Program-made: the position numbers and the translations under genes
Notes under the pieces: model-generated
Told to the model about the DNA's origin: nothing
The model's input: only the letters and a program-made list of their open reading frames with translations
Database searches by the model: none
In this document: piece after piece, positions 24,123 to 31,541 of the stretch
How the letters are laid out: each line of letters starts with the position of its first letter
Numbering within the stretch: the stretch's first letter is position 1
DNA from: Candidatus Falkowella caecavicola
GTDB lineage: Bacteria; Bacillota; Clostridia; Oscillospirales; Ruminococcaceae
Length of the DNA: 37,631 nucleotides
Direction of reading: 5' to 3'
Assembly: GCA_904420125.1 (NCBI GenBank)
Contig: CAJFUK010000046.1
Coordinates: forward strand, 1-37,631

Positions 24123-26405
24123 ATGATCACCAGGATTGTCAAAAGAGATGGCCGAGAAGCCACTTTCAATGTGGATAAAATCATCAATGCGATTTTTAAG
24201 GCTGCAGAATCGGTGGGAGGAAGCGATTATAAAGAAGCAGAGGCGCTGGCATTTAAAGTTTGCGATTATATTGATCAGAAGAATGCCGGTCAAGTGCCAA
24301 CTGTAGAACAGATTCAGGATGCTGTAGAAAAAATCCTTGTAGAGGAAGGGCATGCACGTACAGCCAAGAGTTATATTCTTTATCGTGCCGAACGTACCCG
24401 CATCCGTGAGATGAATACCCGTTTAATGAAAGTGTATGAGGATCTTACCTTTAAAGACGCGAAAGATAATGATATCAAGAGAGAAAATGCCAATATTGAC
24501 GGAGACACCGCGATGGGAACCATGCTGAAATATGGCTCGGAAGGTGCAAAGCAGTTCTATGAAATGTATGTGCTGGATCCGGAACATGCAGCCGCACATC
24601 GAAACGGTGATATTCATATCCATGATCTGGACTTTTTAACCCTGACTACAACCTGCTGTCAAATTGACTTGATCAAGTTATTCCGCCACGGATTTAGTAC
24701 TGGACACGGCTTTCTCCGGGAACCGAATGATATTCAAAGTTATGCCGCGCTGGCCTGTATTGCGATTCAGTCGAATCAGAATGATCAGCATGGAGGCCAG
24801 AGTATTCCGAATTTTGATTATGCTATGGCGCTGGGCGTAAAGAAAACCTACGCAAAGTTGTACCGTCAAAATCTGGGCAAAGCGATGGAACTGCTTGGCG
24901 GTGCCGAAGACGGGCAGGCTGTTGCATTAGAATGGGCTAAGCGCTTATATGATGAGCAGAACCTCCGTCCGGAACTGGCCGGTGCCAACGGTTACGAAGA
25001 AGCCGAACGCATTATGATGGAAGCTGACGGAGTACCGGCTGATATTGTCAAAAAGGTACAGGATTTTGCTTGGAAAACGGCACATAAAGAGGCTGACCGT
25101 GCAACTTATCAGGCAATGGAGGCATTGGTGCACAATCTCAATACAATGAACTCCCGTGCGGGCGCGCAGATTCCGTTTAGCTCCATCAATTACGGCATGG
25201 ATACGACGCCGGAAGGCCGGATGGTTATCAAAAATATTCTGCTGGCTACCGAAGCCGGTTTAGGAAACGGAGAAACTTCTATTTTCCCGATTCATATTTT
25301 TAAGGTGAAAGAGGGAATTAATTATAATGAAGGTGAGCCCAACTACGACCTGTTCAAACTGGCCTGCCGCGTATCGGCCAAACGATTATTTCCGAATTTT
25401 TCCTTTATTGATGCACCATTTAATCTGCAATATTATAAAGAAGGTGACTATAATACAGAAGTAGCCTATATGGGATGCCGTACACGTGTCATTGGCAACC
25501 GTTATGATCCTACCCGTGAAATTGTCACCGGTCGCGGAAATCTCAGTTTTACCTCCATTAATCTGCCGCGTCTGGGTATAGAAGCCCATGGGGATCTGGA
25601 TAAGTTTTTTCATGAACTGGATAAAAAAATTGATCTGGTCTTTGAACAACTGATGCACCGTTTCCGCATCCAATCCCAGAAGCGAGTGAAAAATTATCCG
25701 TTCCTGATGGGACAGGGCGTCTGGATTGACAGTGAGACGTTGGGACCGGAAGATACCGTGGGCGAAGTGCTCAAGCATGGTACTTTGACGGTTGGCTTTA
25801 TTGGGTTGGCAGAGACTTTGAAAGCGCTGATCGGTGTGCATCATGGTGAAAGTATGGAGGCGCAGGAGCTTGGACTGAAGATTATAGGTCATATGCGTGA
25901 ACGCTGTGACCAGCAAGGAGAAAAGACAGGCCTCAACTTTTCCCTGATCGCAACGCCTGCGGAGGGATTGTCCGGCCGTTTCCTGCGGATTGATCAGCAG
26001 CGTTATGGAAAAATCAAAGGAATTACAGATCACGATTTTTACACGAATTCATTTCATATTCCGGTTTATTATCCGATCAGTGCTTTTGATAAAATTCGTT
26101 TGGAAGCGCCTTACCATGCGCTGACAAACGGCGGACACATTAGTTATATTGAGCTGGACGGGGATCCAGTGAATAATCTGGAAGCATTTGAACAGATTGT
26201 CCGTTGTATGAAGGAAAGCGGTATTGGCTATGGTTCGATCAACCATCCGGTAGACCGTGATCCGGTTTGTGGGTATACAGGAATCATCAATGATGTCTGC
26301 CCCCGCTGCGGAAGGCATGAAGGGGAAGGCGTTCCGATTGAAAAATTACGTGAGTTACGCCGTCAATATCCCAATATGCCGCATTTTTATGATCGTGAAG
26401 TTTAA
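24123..26405 (+). CDS. nrdD: Anaerobic ribonucleoside-triphosphate reductase, large chain lacking the glycyl-radical loop
   Basis: A 760-residue class III ribonucleotide reductase chain that makes dNTPs from NTPs without oxygen. An N-terminal ATP-cone domain (about 1-95, TRIVKRDGREATFNVDKI) gives allosteric control. The catalytic barrel contains HIHDLDFL, MNSRAGAQIPFSSINYG, and Cys452 in YMGCRTRVIGNRYDP, the likely thiyl-radical residue. Near the end are metal-site Cys716, Cys726 and Cys729 (CGYTGIINDVCPRCG). The chain stops about 31 residues after the last Cys and has no glycyl-radical motif, which normally closes the protein. That motif is encoded by the next ORF. ATG 24123 follows GGGAGG and starts the ATP cone. 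Control by NrdR is likely. Confidence 0.95.
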   Translation: MITRIVKRDGREATFNVDKIINAIFKAAESVGGSDYKEAEALAFKVCDYIDQKNAGQVPTVEQIQDAVEKILVEEGHARTAKSYILYRAERTRIREMNTRLMKVYEDLTFKDAKDNDIKRENANIDGDTAMGTMLKYGSEGAKQFYEMYVLDPEHAAAHRNGDIHIHDLDFLTLTTTCCQIDLIKLFRHGFSTGHGFLREPNDIQSYAALACIAIQSNQNDQHGGQSIPNFDYAMALGVKKTYAKLYRQNLGKAMELLGGAEDGQAVALEWAKRLYDEQNLRPELAGANGYEEAERIMMEADGVPADIVKKVQDFAWKTAHKEADRATYQAMEALVHNLNTMNSRAGAQIPFSSINYGMDTTPEGRMVIKNILLATEAGLGNGETSIFPIHIFKVKEGINYNEGEPNYDLFKLACRVSAKRLFPNFSFIDAPFNLQYYKEGDYNTEVAYMGCRTRVIGNRYDPTREIVTGRGNLSFTSINLPRLGIEAHGDLDKFFHELDKKIDLVFEQLMHRFRIQSQKRVKNYPFLMGQGVWIDSETLGPEDTVGEVLKHGTLTVGFIGLAETLKALIGVHHGESMEAQELGLKIIGHMRERCDQQGEKTGLNFSLIATPAEGLSGRFLRIDQQRYGKIKGITDHDFYTNSFHIPVYYPISAFDKIRLEAPYHALTNGGHISYIELDGDPVNNLEAFEQIVRCMKESGIGYGSINHPVDRDPVCGYTGIINDVCPRCGRHEGEGVPIEKLRELRRQYPNMPHFYDREV

Positions 26406-26441
26406 GATGATTTGATAGATGAAGAAAGGAAGGTCTTAATC

Positions 26442-26618
26442 ATGGCAAATGTACAGGAAAATAAAAAATCAACGGTTTTGGTTGGAGAAAATGTTGGATT
26501 CGAACGGATCCGCAGAATTACCGGTTATTTGGTTGGAACCATTGACCGATTTAACAACGCAAAACGTGCAGAGGAAAGTGAGCGCGTAAAACACAGCTTA
26601 TCGATTTCCAATCTGTAA
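26442..26618 (+). CDS. Stand-alone glycyl-radical peptide completing NrdD
   Basis: A 58-residue protein matching the C-terminal glycyl-radical segment of class III reductases. GFERIRRITGYLVG-TIDRFNNAKRAEESERVKH (about 19-51) lines up with the E. coli NrdD end, RRVCGYLG...RPFNAGKQEEVKRRVKHL; Gly28 is the predicted radical site. ATG 26442 has AAGGAAGG six to eight bases ahead, a good ribosome binding site. It lies 36 bases after the nrdD stop, in the same reading frame, with no other stop between. A terminator follows and nrdG, the radical activase, is next. It probably inserts into the NrdD barrel as GrcA does for damaged pyruvate formate-lyase. The alternatives are a nonsense mutation in a once single gene, or read-through of the TAA. 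Confidence 0.85.
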   Translation: MANVQENKKSTVLVGENVGFERIRRITGYLVGTIDRFNNAKRAEESERVKHSLSISNL

Positions 26619-26660
26619 ACCTGACCGTTGAACTCCCTGGTTTGCGATCAGAAAATAAAC

Positions 26661-26698
26661 AGACCCGATGTGCAGTATTTGCCATCGGGTTTGCTTTT
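26661..26698 (+). terminator. Terminator after the glycyl-radical peptide gene
   Basis: ACCCGATG and CATCGGGT flank a 12-base loop, followed by TTGCTTTT. It separates or attenuates nrdG expression relative to nrdD. Confidence 0.7.
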
Positions 26699-26785
26699 AA
26701 TAGAAAAATAAAAATGAGTAAAAATAAAGATCCCGAGATATGAATAGAAACCGGCGATTGAATGAAACAGGAGAGATAAGCAGTT

Positions 26786-27283
26786 ATGGAGATCCGTATT
26801 GCAGGCGTGGTAAAAGAATCAATTGTGGATGGCCCTGGAATCCGATATACAGTTTTTACGCAAGGATGTCCGCATCACTGTCCAGGATGCCATAATCCAC
26901 AAACCCACGATTTTTCTGGTGGAACGGTTACAGATACACAAAAAATAGCGGAAGATATTGCAAAAAATCCGCTTCTAAAAGGTGTCACCTTTTCTGGAGG
27001 TGAACCCTTTGAACAGCCGGAGGCGCTATGTGAACTGGCTGAACAGGTACGAGCGATCGGAAAGGATATTGTGATTTATTCAGGATATACATTTGAGCAG
27101 TTGCTGGAAAAGAAAAACCCGGCTGTACAAAAATTATTGTCCATGGCATACATGTTGGTAGACGGACGTTTTGTCATGGAGGAAAAAGACTTAACATTGC
27201 AGTTCCGCGGCAGCAGGAACCAGCGTTTGATCGATTGTCAGAAGAGTCTGGCTGCTGGGAAAGCTATTGAAATTGTGATTTAG
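26786..27283 (+). CDS. nrdG: Anaerobic ribonucleotide reductase activase (radical SAM)
   Basis: A 165-residue radical SAM enzyme that abstracts a hydrogen from the glycyl residue of NrdD, using S-adenosylmethionine and a [4Fe-4S] cluster. The cluster ligands are Cys28, Cys32 and Cys35 in GCPHHCPGCHNPQTHDF; GVTFSGGEPFEQP is the SAM-binding GGE motif. YMLVDGRF and LQFRGSRNQRLID are typical NrdG C-terminal motifs. Length is normal. AGGAGAG lies 12 bases ahead of ATG. Here its target glycine is on the separate 58-residue peptide, so it may act on that peptide or on the assembled complex. Confidence 0.96.
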   Translation: MEIRIAGVVKESIVDGPGIRYTVFTQGCPHHCPGCHNPQTHDFSGGTVTDTQKIAEDIAKNPLLKGVTFSGGEPFEQPEALCELAEQVRAIGKDIVIYSGYTFEQLLEKKNPAVQKLLSMAYMLVDGRFVMEEKDLTLQFRGSRNQRLIDCQKSLAAGKAIEIVI

Positions 27284-27471
27284 GCATGTTATACTGTTTT
27301 CAGGAATAAAATTTTAGAAAGGGACCCCCTTGCGGTGTGCGGAGGTTCAAGGCAAAAGGGGCGTTTGCAGATATGTTGCAGCGTCCTTTTGGCGTTTACT
27401 GGTATAAATGGGAAAAAGGCATAATATTAAGCTTTAACAGTATACAAAAGAGTACAGAGGTTTTGAAAAGT

Positions 27472-29100
27472 ATGGACATAAAAGCATGTTGGATCAGAAG
27501 GATATTAGGTTTTGTATTGGCTGTATTTTCTCTTTTTTCTGTCACTGGCTGTAAGGAACCGGTTCTGACCGGAAAAGCGTTTGTTTATTATATTGAAGCA
27601 GATCCTTTGAATTTGGATCCGCAATTGGCCGAAGATAACCAGTCCCTGCTGGTGATCCGAAATATTTTTGAGGGATTATTGCGGAAAGAAGCGGATGGCA
27701 GTCTGGGTTTAGGCGTGGCGAAATCTTACACGGTCAATGAAACAGGGACTCATTATGAGTTTTCGTTACGGGAAGATGCGGTCTGGCATTTTCCGGGTGA
27801 AGGGGAATCAGCACCAGTGACAGCAGAAGATTTTGTGTACGCCTTCCGCAGAATTTTTGATTCTACAACTCGTTCGCCTTATGCAGAAGATTTCTTCTGT
27901 ATTCAGAATGGTCAGGAAGTTTTAAACGGTACCCTGCCAGCAGAAGAACTGGGGATTTATGCCGAGACGCCTTATCTTTTGGTCATGGATTTGGAATATG
28001 CCGACCCTCTGTTTCTGGAGCGCTTGACATCGGCTCCTGCGATGCCGTGCAACGAAGATTTTTTTCTTTCTACCAAAGGAAAATACGGCTTAAATGTCAA
28101 AGCAACCCCGGCAAATGGCCCTTTTTATTTAAGAAATTGGACGGCTGATACTTCTTTATTTTTAAAAAGCAACCCAAATTATATCTCCGATTCTCCTGTA
28201 TTGGCGGATAGTGTGACATTGCAGGTGCAGTCGGATACATCTCGATGGATAGACGGATTTATTGACCAGAAAGCAGATGCTATCCTCTGTTCTGGTCCAG
28301 CGGTAGAACAGATTCTGCACAAAGGATATCAGACGGAAAGCTTTGACGATACAGTTTGGGGCCTGGTTTTTCAATTGGAAAATCAGTATTTTTCCAATAT
28401 GAATATCCGGCGGGCTCTGGCAAGCAGCGTGAATGCGGAAGCCTGGCAGCAAGAGCTGCCGGTATATTTGCACGCTGCAAAAGGTGCAATTCCGCCCTCT
28501 GTTTCTTTGGCTTCCGGAGAAAGTTATCGGGATTACGCTGGAGAAATGGGGAATATTTCATATAATACCGAACAGGCCAGAGAATATTTGAATCAGGGAG
28601 CCGCAGAGCTTGATATTGCTTCCCTGAACGGGCTGACAGTAACCATTCCAGAGGGATTGGTACATGAAGAAATTTTTCTTTCTCTGGCTGAAACCTGGCA
28701 AAAAGAATTGGGCGTGTTTTTTGCAGTAGAAGTTCTTCCTCTGCAGGAATACCTCCTTCAAATAACGTCCGGAGATTTTGATTGTGCGATTGTTCCGCTT
28801 TCTGGAGAAGACAATTCTCCGGAAAGTGCTCTGTCCATTTTCCGATCCAGCCTCGAGCCTAATCCATTTTCTTATGTTTCTGAAACATTTAACCGCGCCA
28901 TGGATACGGCGGCAAAAGAGGTGGATCCGGAAATAAAGGCGGAGGCATGCGCAGAGGCAGAACGCATTCTCCTACAGGATTATGTGTTTTTACCGCTTTA
29001 TTCCCAAACCCAATACTTTGCACTCAATCAAGATGTGACGGGAATCTTTTTTGATGCTTCTTCCCAGTTGGTTGATTTTAAAAATGCGGTGAAACCATGA
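27472..29100 (+). CDS. Peptide-type substrate-binding lipoprotein (SBP family 5)
   Basis: A 542-residue OppA/DppA-like solute-binding lipoprotein on the outer face of the membrane. The lipoprotein signal ends in VTGC (Cys27). Family features are the DPLNLDPQLAEDNQSLLVIRNIFEGLLR start, VTAEDFVYAFRRIFD and ANGPFYLRNW. ATG 27472 is chosen because the lipobox signal begins there and AGAGG precedes it; the frame continues 45 codons upstream but those residues resemble no signal. No permease or ATPase for oligopeptides is in the window, so it must work with a transporter elsewhere or in sensing. The 188 bases between nrdG and this gene include an imperfect hairpin around 27351-27393. The cysteine-rich gene downstream overlaps it by four bases. 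Confidence 0.88.
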   Translation: MDIKACWIRRILGFVLAVFSLFSVTGCKEPVLTGKAFVYYIEADPLNLDPQLAEDNQSLLVIRNIFEGLLRKEADGSLGLGVAKSYTVNETGTHYEFSLREDAVWHFPGEGESAPVTAEDFVYAFRRIFDSTTRSPYAEDFFCIQNGQEVLNGTLPAEELGIYAETPYLLVMDLEYADPLFLERLTSAPAMPCNEDFFLSTKGKYGLNVKATPANGPFYLRNWTADTSLFLKSNPNYISDSPVLADSVTLQVQSDTSRWIDGFIDQKADAILCSGPAVEQILHKGYQTESFDDTVWGLVFQLENQYFSNMNIRRALASSVNAEAWQQELPVYLHAAKGAIPPSVSLASGESYRDYAGEMGNISYNTEQAREYLNQGAAELDIASLNGLTVTIPEGLVHEEIFLSLAETWQKELGVFFAVEVLPLQEYLLQITSGDFDCAIVPLSGEDNSPESALSIFRSSLEPNPFSYVSETFNRAMDTAAKEVDPEIKAEACAEAERILLQDYVFLPLYSQTQYFALNQDVTGIFFDASSQLVDFKNAVKP

Positions 29101-29303
29101 ATCAGTATGGAGAAAAAAAGGAAAGCGATACCTGTAGCAGCTGCCAATATTGTTGGAAAGATACCCGTCATACCGACTATATACGTCCCCCTTATTTTTT
29201 CTGTCAGAAGAAAGGAAGTTTTTTCAGCCGCAATTATCGAGTCGGCGAAAAGACAAGAATTGATCCGGATTTTCCCGCTTGTCCGGAATATCGCAAAAAA
29301 TAG
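29097..29303 (+). CDS. Small cysteine-rich protein, unknown function
   Basis: A 68-residue hydrophilic protein that I do not recognise as a named family. Five Cys are placed as CSSCQYC near the N-terminus, FFCQKKG in the middle and FPACPEY near the end, a plausible zinc or iron binding arrangement. Its ATG overlaps the stop of the binding-protein gene by four bases (ATGA), and the next gene, cca, begins 18 bases after its stop, so it fits tightly in an operon. That packing and the Cys pattern argue that it is real. Similar small proteins ending in DP-x-FPAC-x-x-Y/F are, as I recall, common in Clostridia, but I cannot verify that here. Confidence 0.65.
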   Translation: MNQYGEKKESDTCSSCQYCWKDTRHTDYIRPPYFFCQKKGSFFSRNYRVGEKTRIDPDFPACPEYRKK

Positions 29304-29321
29304 ACAAAAAGGAGAAAAACG

Positions 29322-30545
29322 ATGCAGCTGCCGAATTATGTTTTACAGGCAATCCGTAGATTGGAAGATGCGGGTTATCCCTCCTATGCCGTGGGAGGAT
29401 GTGTCCGCGATCTTTTGCTTGGAAATATGCCCAAAGACTATGATTTGTGTACAGCCGCTGTCCCAGAACAGATTCTGACTGTATTTAACAATGAACTGAC
29501 CGTACCGACTGGTCTTGTGCATGGAACTGTTACGGTTTGGTTGGAAGGGAATCCTCTGGAAATTACTTCTTTTCGGTCTGAAACAGGATATGCAGACAGC
29601 CGGCATCCGGATCAGGTACAGTTTGGCGTTTCATTAGAAGATGATTTAGCGCGGCGAGACTTTACGGTCAATGCCATTGCGTTTCATCCGATACGTGGAC
29701 TGATAGATCCTTTTCACGGAGAGACAGACCTGCGCGCCCGAAAAATTCGGGCAGTTGGACGGCCTGATTGCCGTTTTTCAGAAGACGGACTTCGAATTTT
29801 GCGCATGTTTCGATTTGCGGCACAACTGGAATTTGATATCGTGCCGGATACCTTATCCGGTGCAGTACGGGCGCTTGACAGATTACAGCATATTTCTGGT
29901 GAACGTATTTTTATGGAATGGATGAAACTGACATCTGCGCAAAATCCGTCTGAAGTATTACAAATCATGGATCGGATCGGTGCACTCACCGCCATGTTTC
30001 CTGAACTGGTGTCTCAGGATAACAGAAAAGACATATATCAGGCTTTTGCCTATACACCCGCGGATACAAAATTAAGGACAGCGATGCTGTTTTGGAATTT
30101 ACCGATACAGGCTAAACAGGCACTGCTGCGATTACATGCTGATAAACGGACAATATCCGCGGTGACACAGCTTGCAGCGATGGGAAATCTGTCGGTTCCT
30201 TCTGGAGAACGGGAGATCCGGTATTGGATGAGCCGCTATCCTATAGACCAGATCCAAAGATTTTTAGAGATTCAAAAGGCATTTGGCGCCCCTACAGCGG
30301 ATGCGGCAATTGAGCACCTGCATCAGGCGCTGTATTCTGGTTCATGTTATCAGATTAAGGATTTAGCCATTAATGGACAGGATTTATTATTATTGGGAAT
30401 TCCTGAAGGAAAGCAGGTTGGAGAAATTCTATATGCCTTATTGCAGGAAGTATTGGATGAACCACAAAAAAACACCCATTCGGTTTTAGTCGCACGGGCT
30501 GCGGAATTAATATTAGCAAACAAAAAAGCCGGGGGAACAGAATAA
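29322..30545 (+). CDS. cca: CCA tRNA nucleotidyltransferase (class II)
   Basis: A 407-residue enzyme that adds or repairs the 3' CCA of tRNA. The catalytic head has AVGGCVRDLLLGN and the two metal-binding Asp in KDYDLCTAA (about 40-47). Flexible and ATP-selecting motifs follow: RRDFTVNAIAFHP, LIDPFHGETDLRARKIRAVG and RFSEDGLRILRMFRFAAQLEF. The helical C-terminal body runs from about 170 to 400. Length is typical of the bacterial class II type with no added HD domain. AAAAGGAG lies six bases before ATG. Whether it adds full CCA or only part of it cannot be told from sequence alone; a full CCA enzyme is the default in Firmicutes. Confidence 0.94.
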   Translation: MQLPNYVLQAIRRLEDAGYPSYAVGGCVRDLLLGNMPKDYDLCTAAVPEQILTVFNNELTVPTGLVHGTVTVWLEGNPLEITSFRSETGYADSRHPDQVQFGVSLEDDLARRDFTVNAIAFHPIRGLIDPFHGETDLRARKIRAVGRPDCRFSEDGLRILRMFRFAAQLEFDIVPDTLSGAVRALDRLQHISGERIFMEWMKLTSAQNPSEVLQIMDRIGALTAMFPELVSQDNRKDIYQAFAYTPADTKLRTAMLFWNLPIQAKQALLRLHADKRTISAVTQLAAMGNLSVPSGEREIRYWMSRYPIDQIQRFLEIQKAFGAPTADAAIEHLHQALYSGSCYQIKDLAINGQDLLLLGIPEGKQVGEILYALLQEVLDEPQKNTHSVLVARAAELILANKKAGGTE

Positions 30546-30655
30546 AATCCTTAACATTTTTGCATTGTTTATGCCCCATTATGGCGTATTGTTGCTCCGT
30601 TCCATTTTTTAGTAAAACCCCTGGGCCGCGGTATTTCCGCATATTTCATCCGGTT

Positions 30656-30700
30656 AAAAAGAAGTTCCCGCTGACAGTCGTCAGCGGGAACTTCTTTTTT
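30656..30700. terminator. Strong bidirectional terminator at the island edge
   Basis: GAAGTTCCCGCTGAC and GTCAGCGGGAACTTC form a perfect 15-bp stem around a four-base loop. AAAAA precedes it and TTTTTT follows, so it works for cca (+) and for the ABC genes arriving from the right (-). The flanking stretches 30546-30655 and 30701-30827 show nothing else recognisable. Confidence 0.9.
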
Positions 30701-30827
30701 CAAATCCATGAGGAAAACGAATCGTACTCCTTATATGACTCAAAACTTGCGCATTTGTAACTAAAGAAGGGGGACTTCATCAGATTTCTTTTCTGTGAAC
30801 AGCCTTTTTATTTGAAGGTATTTACCT

Positions 30828-31541
30828 CTAACTGCCTCTGTTTTTCCCAGAGTGAAAGAACAGCAGTGCAGCACCGGCCGCCAATAGGATGCATTGCATC
30901 ATAATGACTGTTACCGGCATGGTAAAGGAGGGATCCAGTGTCCCTAAAGTCAGCGGATATTCGTTGAAGAAACTCCCGTCCCAAATTCCCAGAGTCTTCG
31001 GCAAGGGCAGAGCCATGCATACAAATGGGATCAGCATCCAGCTATATACCAGCCAGGGTTTGATCGAACCCAAAATCCAGCCGCTCCCCAGTGCGAATAT
31101 CAGAAGGGGAACAAGAGTGACCAAAGCCGGGAACAACAGTGTTCCCCAATCAAACCATCCAAAATACCAACCATAAAATACAGCGGCTTCCACCAGACAG
31201 GCCAGCGTTAACAAGCCGGTTCCCACCAGTGCAGCAGCACACCGGGTCAGCACGTACTTGCGAGGCACCACTTGGGTAGCGTCGATGAGCACGGCCGTCC
31301 GCCGGGCTTTGGGCGAGGTGAAAAAGGTTAGGAAAAGCAGGGCCCCGATCCACAAAAGTGGACTCATTCGGCTTAGATAATCCCCGAAGCTCCAGGGGGA
31401 AAAGGGCGCGGTGTGGGATACCCCTAAAATGGTCACGCTGTTCAGTACTTGCCAGCCATAGAACAGGACCACCAACAAAAGGCCAACAAAAAACTTGTTC
31501 CATAGCAGCCGTTTACATTCATATCTAAATATCTTACACAA
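30828..31541 (-). CDS. ABC-2 type permease subunit
   Basis: A 237-residue integral membrane protein with about six hydrophobic segments (about 15-38, 60-75, 100-128, 135-160, 165-182 and 212-230). A basic N-terminal stretch CKIFRYECKRLLWNKF is typical of ABC-2 permeases. It overlaps the end of the permease-peptidase gene by eight bases. The start is TTG at 31541, supported by GAGGAGG nine to ten bases upstream. It probably pairs with the permease half of the upstream fusion protein to make a heterodimeric pore driven by the ATPase at 33720-34580. The substrate is unknown. The visibly G+C-rich base use agrees with its island neighbours. Confidence 0.8.
   Translation of the reverse strand: MCKIFRYECKRLLWNKFFVGLLLVVLFYGWQVLNSVTILGVSHTAPFSPWSFGDYLSRMSPLLWIGALLFLTFFTSPKARRTAVLIDATQVVPRKYVLTRCAAALVGTGLLTLACLVEAAVFYGWYFGWFDWGTLLFPALVTLVPLLIFALGSGWILGSIKPWLVYSWMLIPFVCMALPLPKTLGIWDGSFFNEYPLTLGTLDPSFTMPVTVIMMQCILLAAGAALLFFHSGKNRGS

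Noticed and set aside
26406-26441. Intron, intein, selenocysteine or pyrrolysine explanation for the nrdD split
   Set aside because: The gap is only 36 bases and the stop is TAA, so none of these mechanisms applies.
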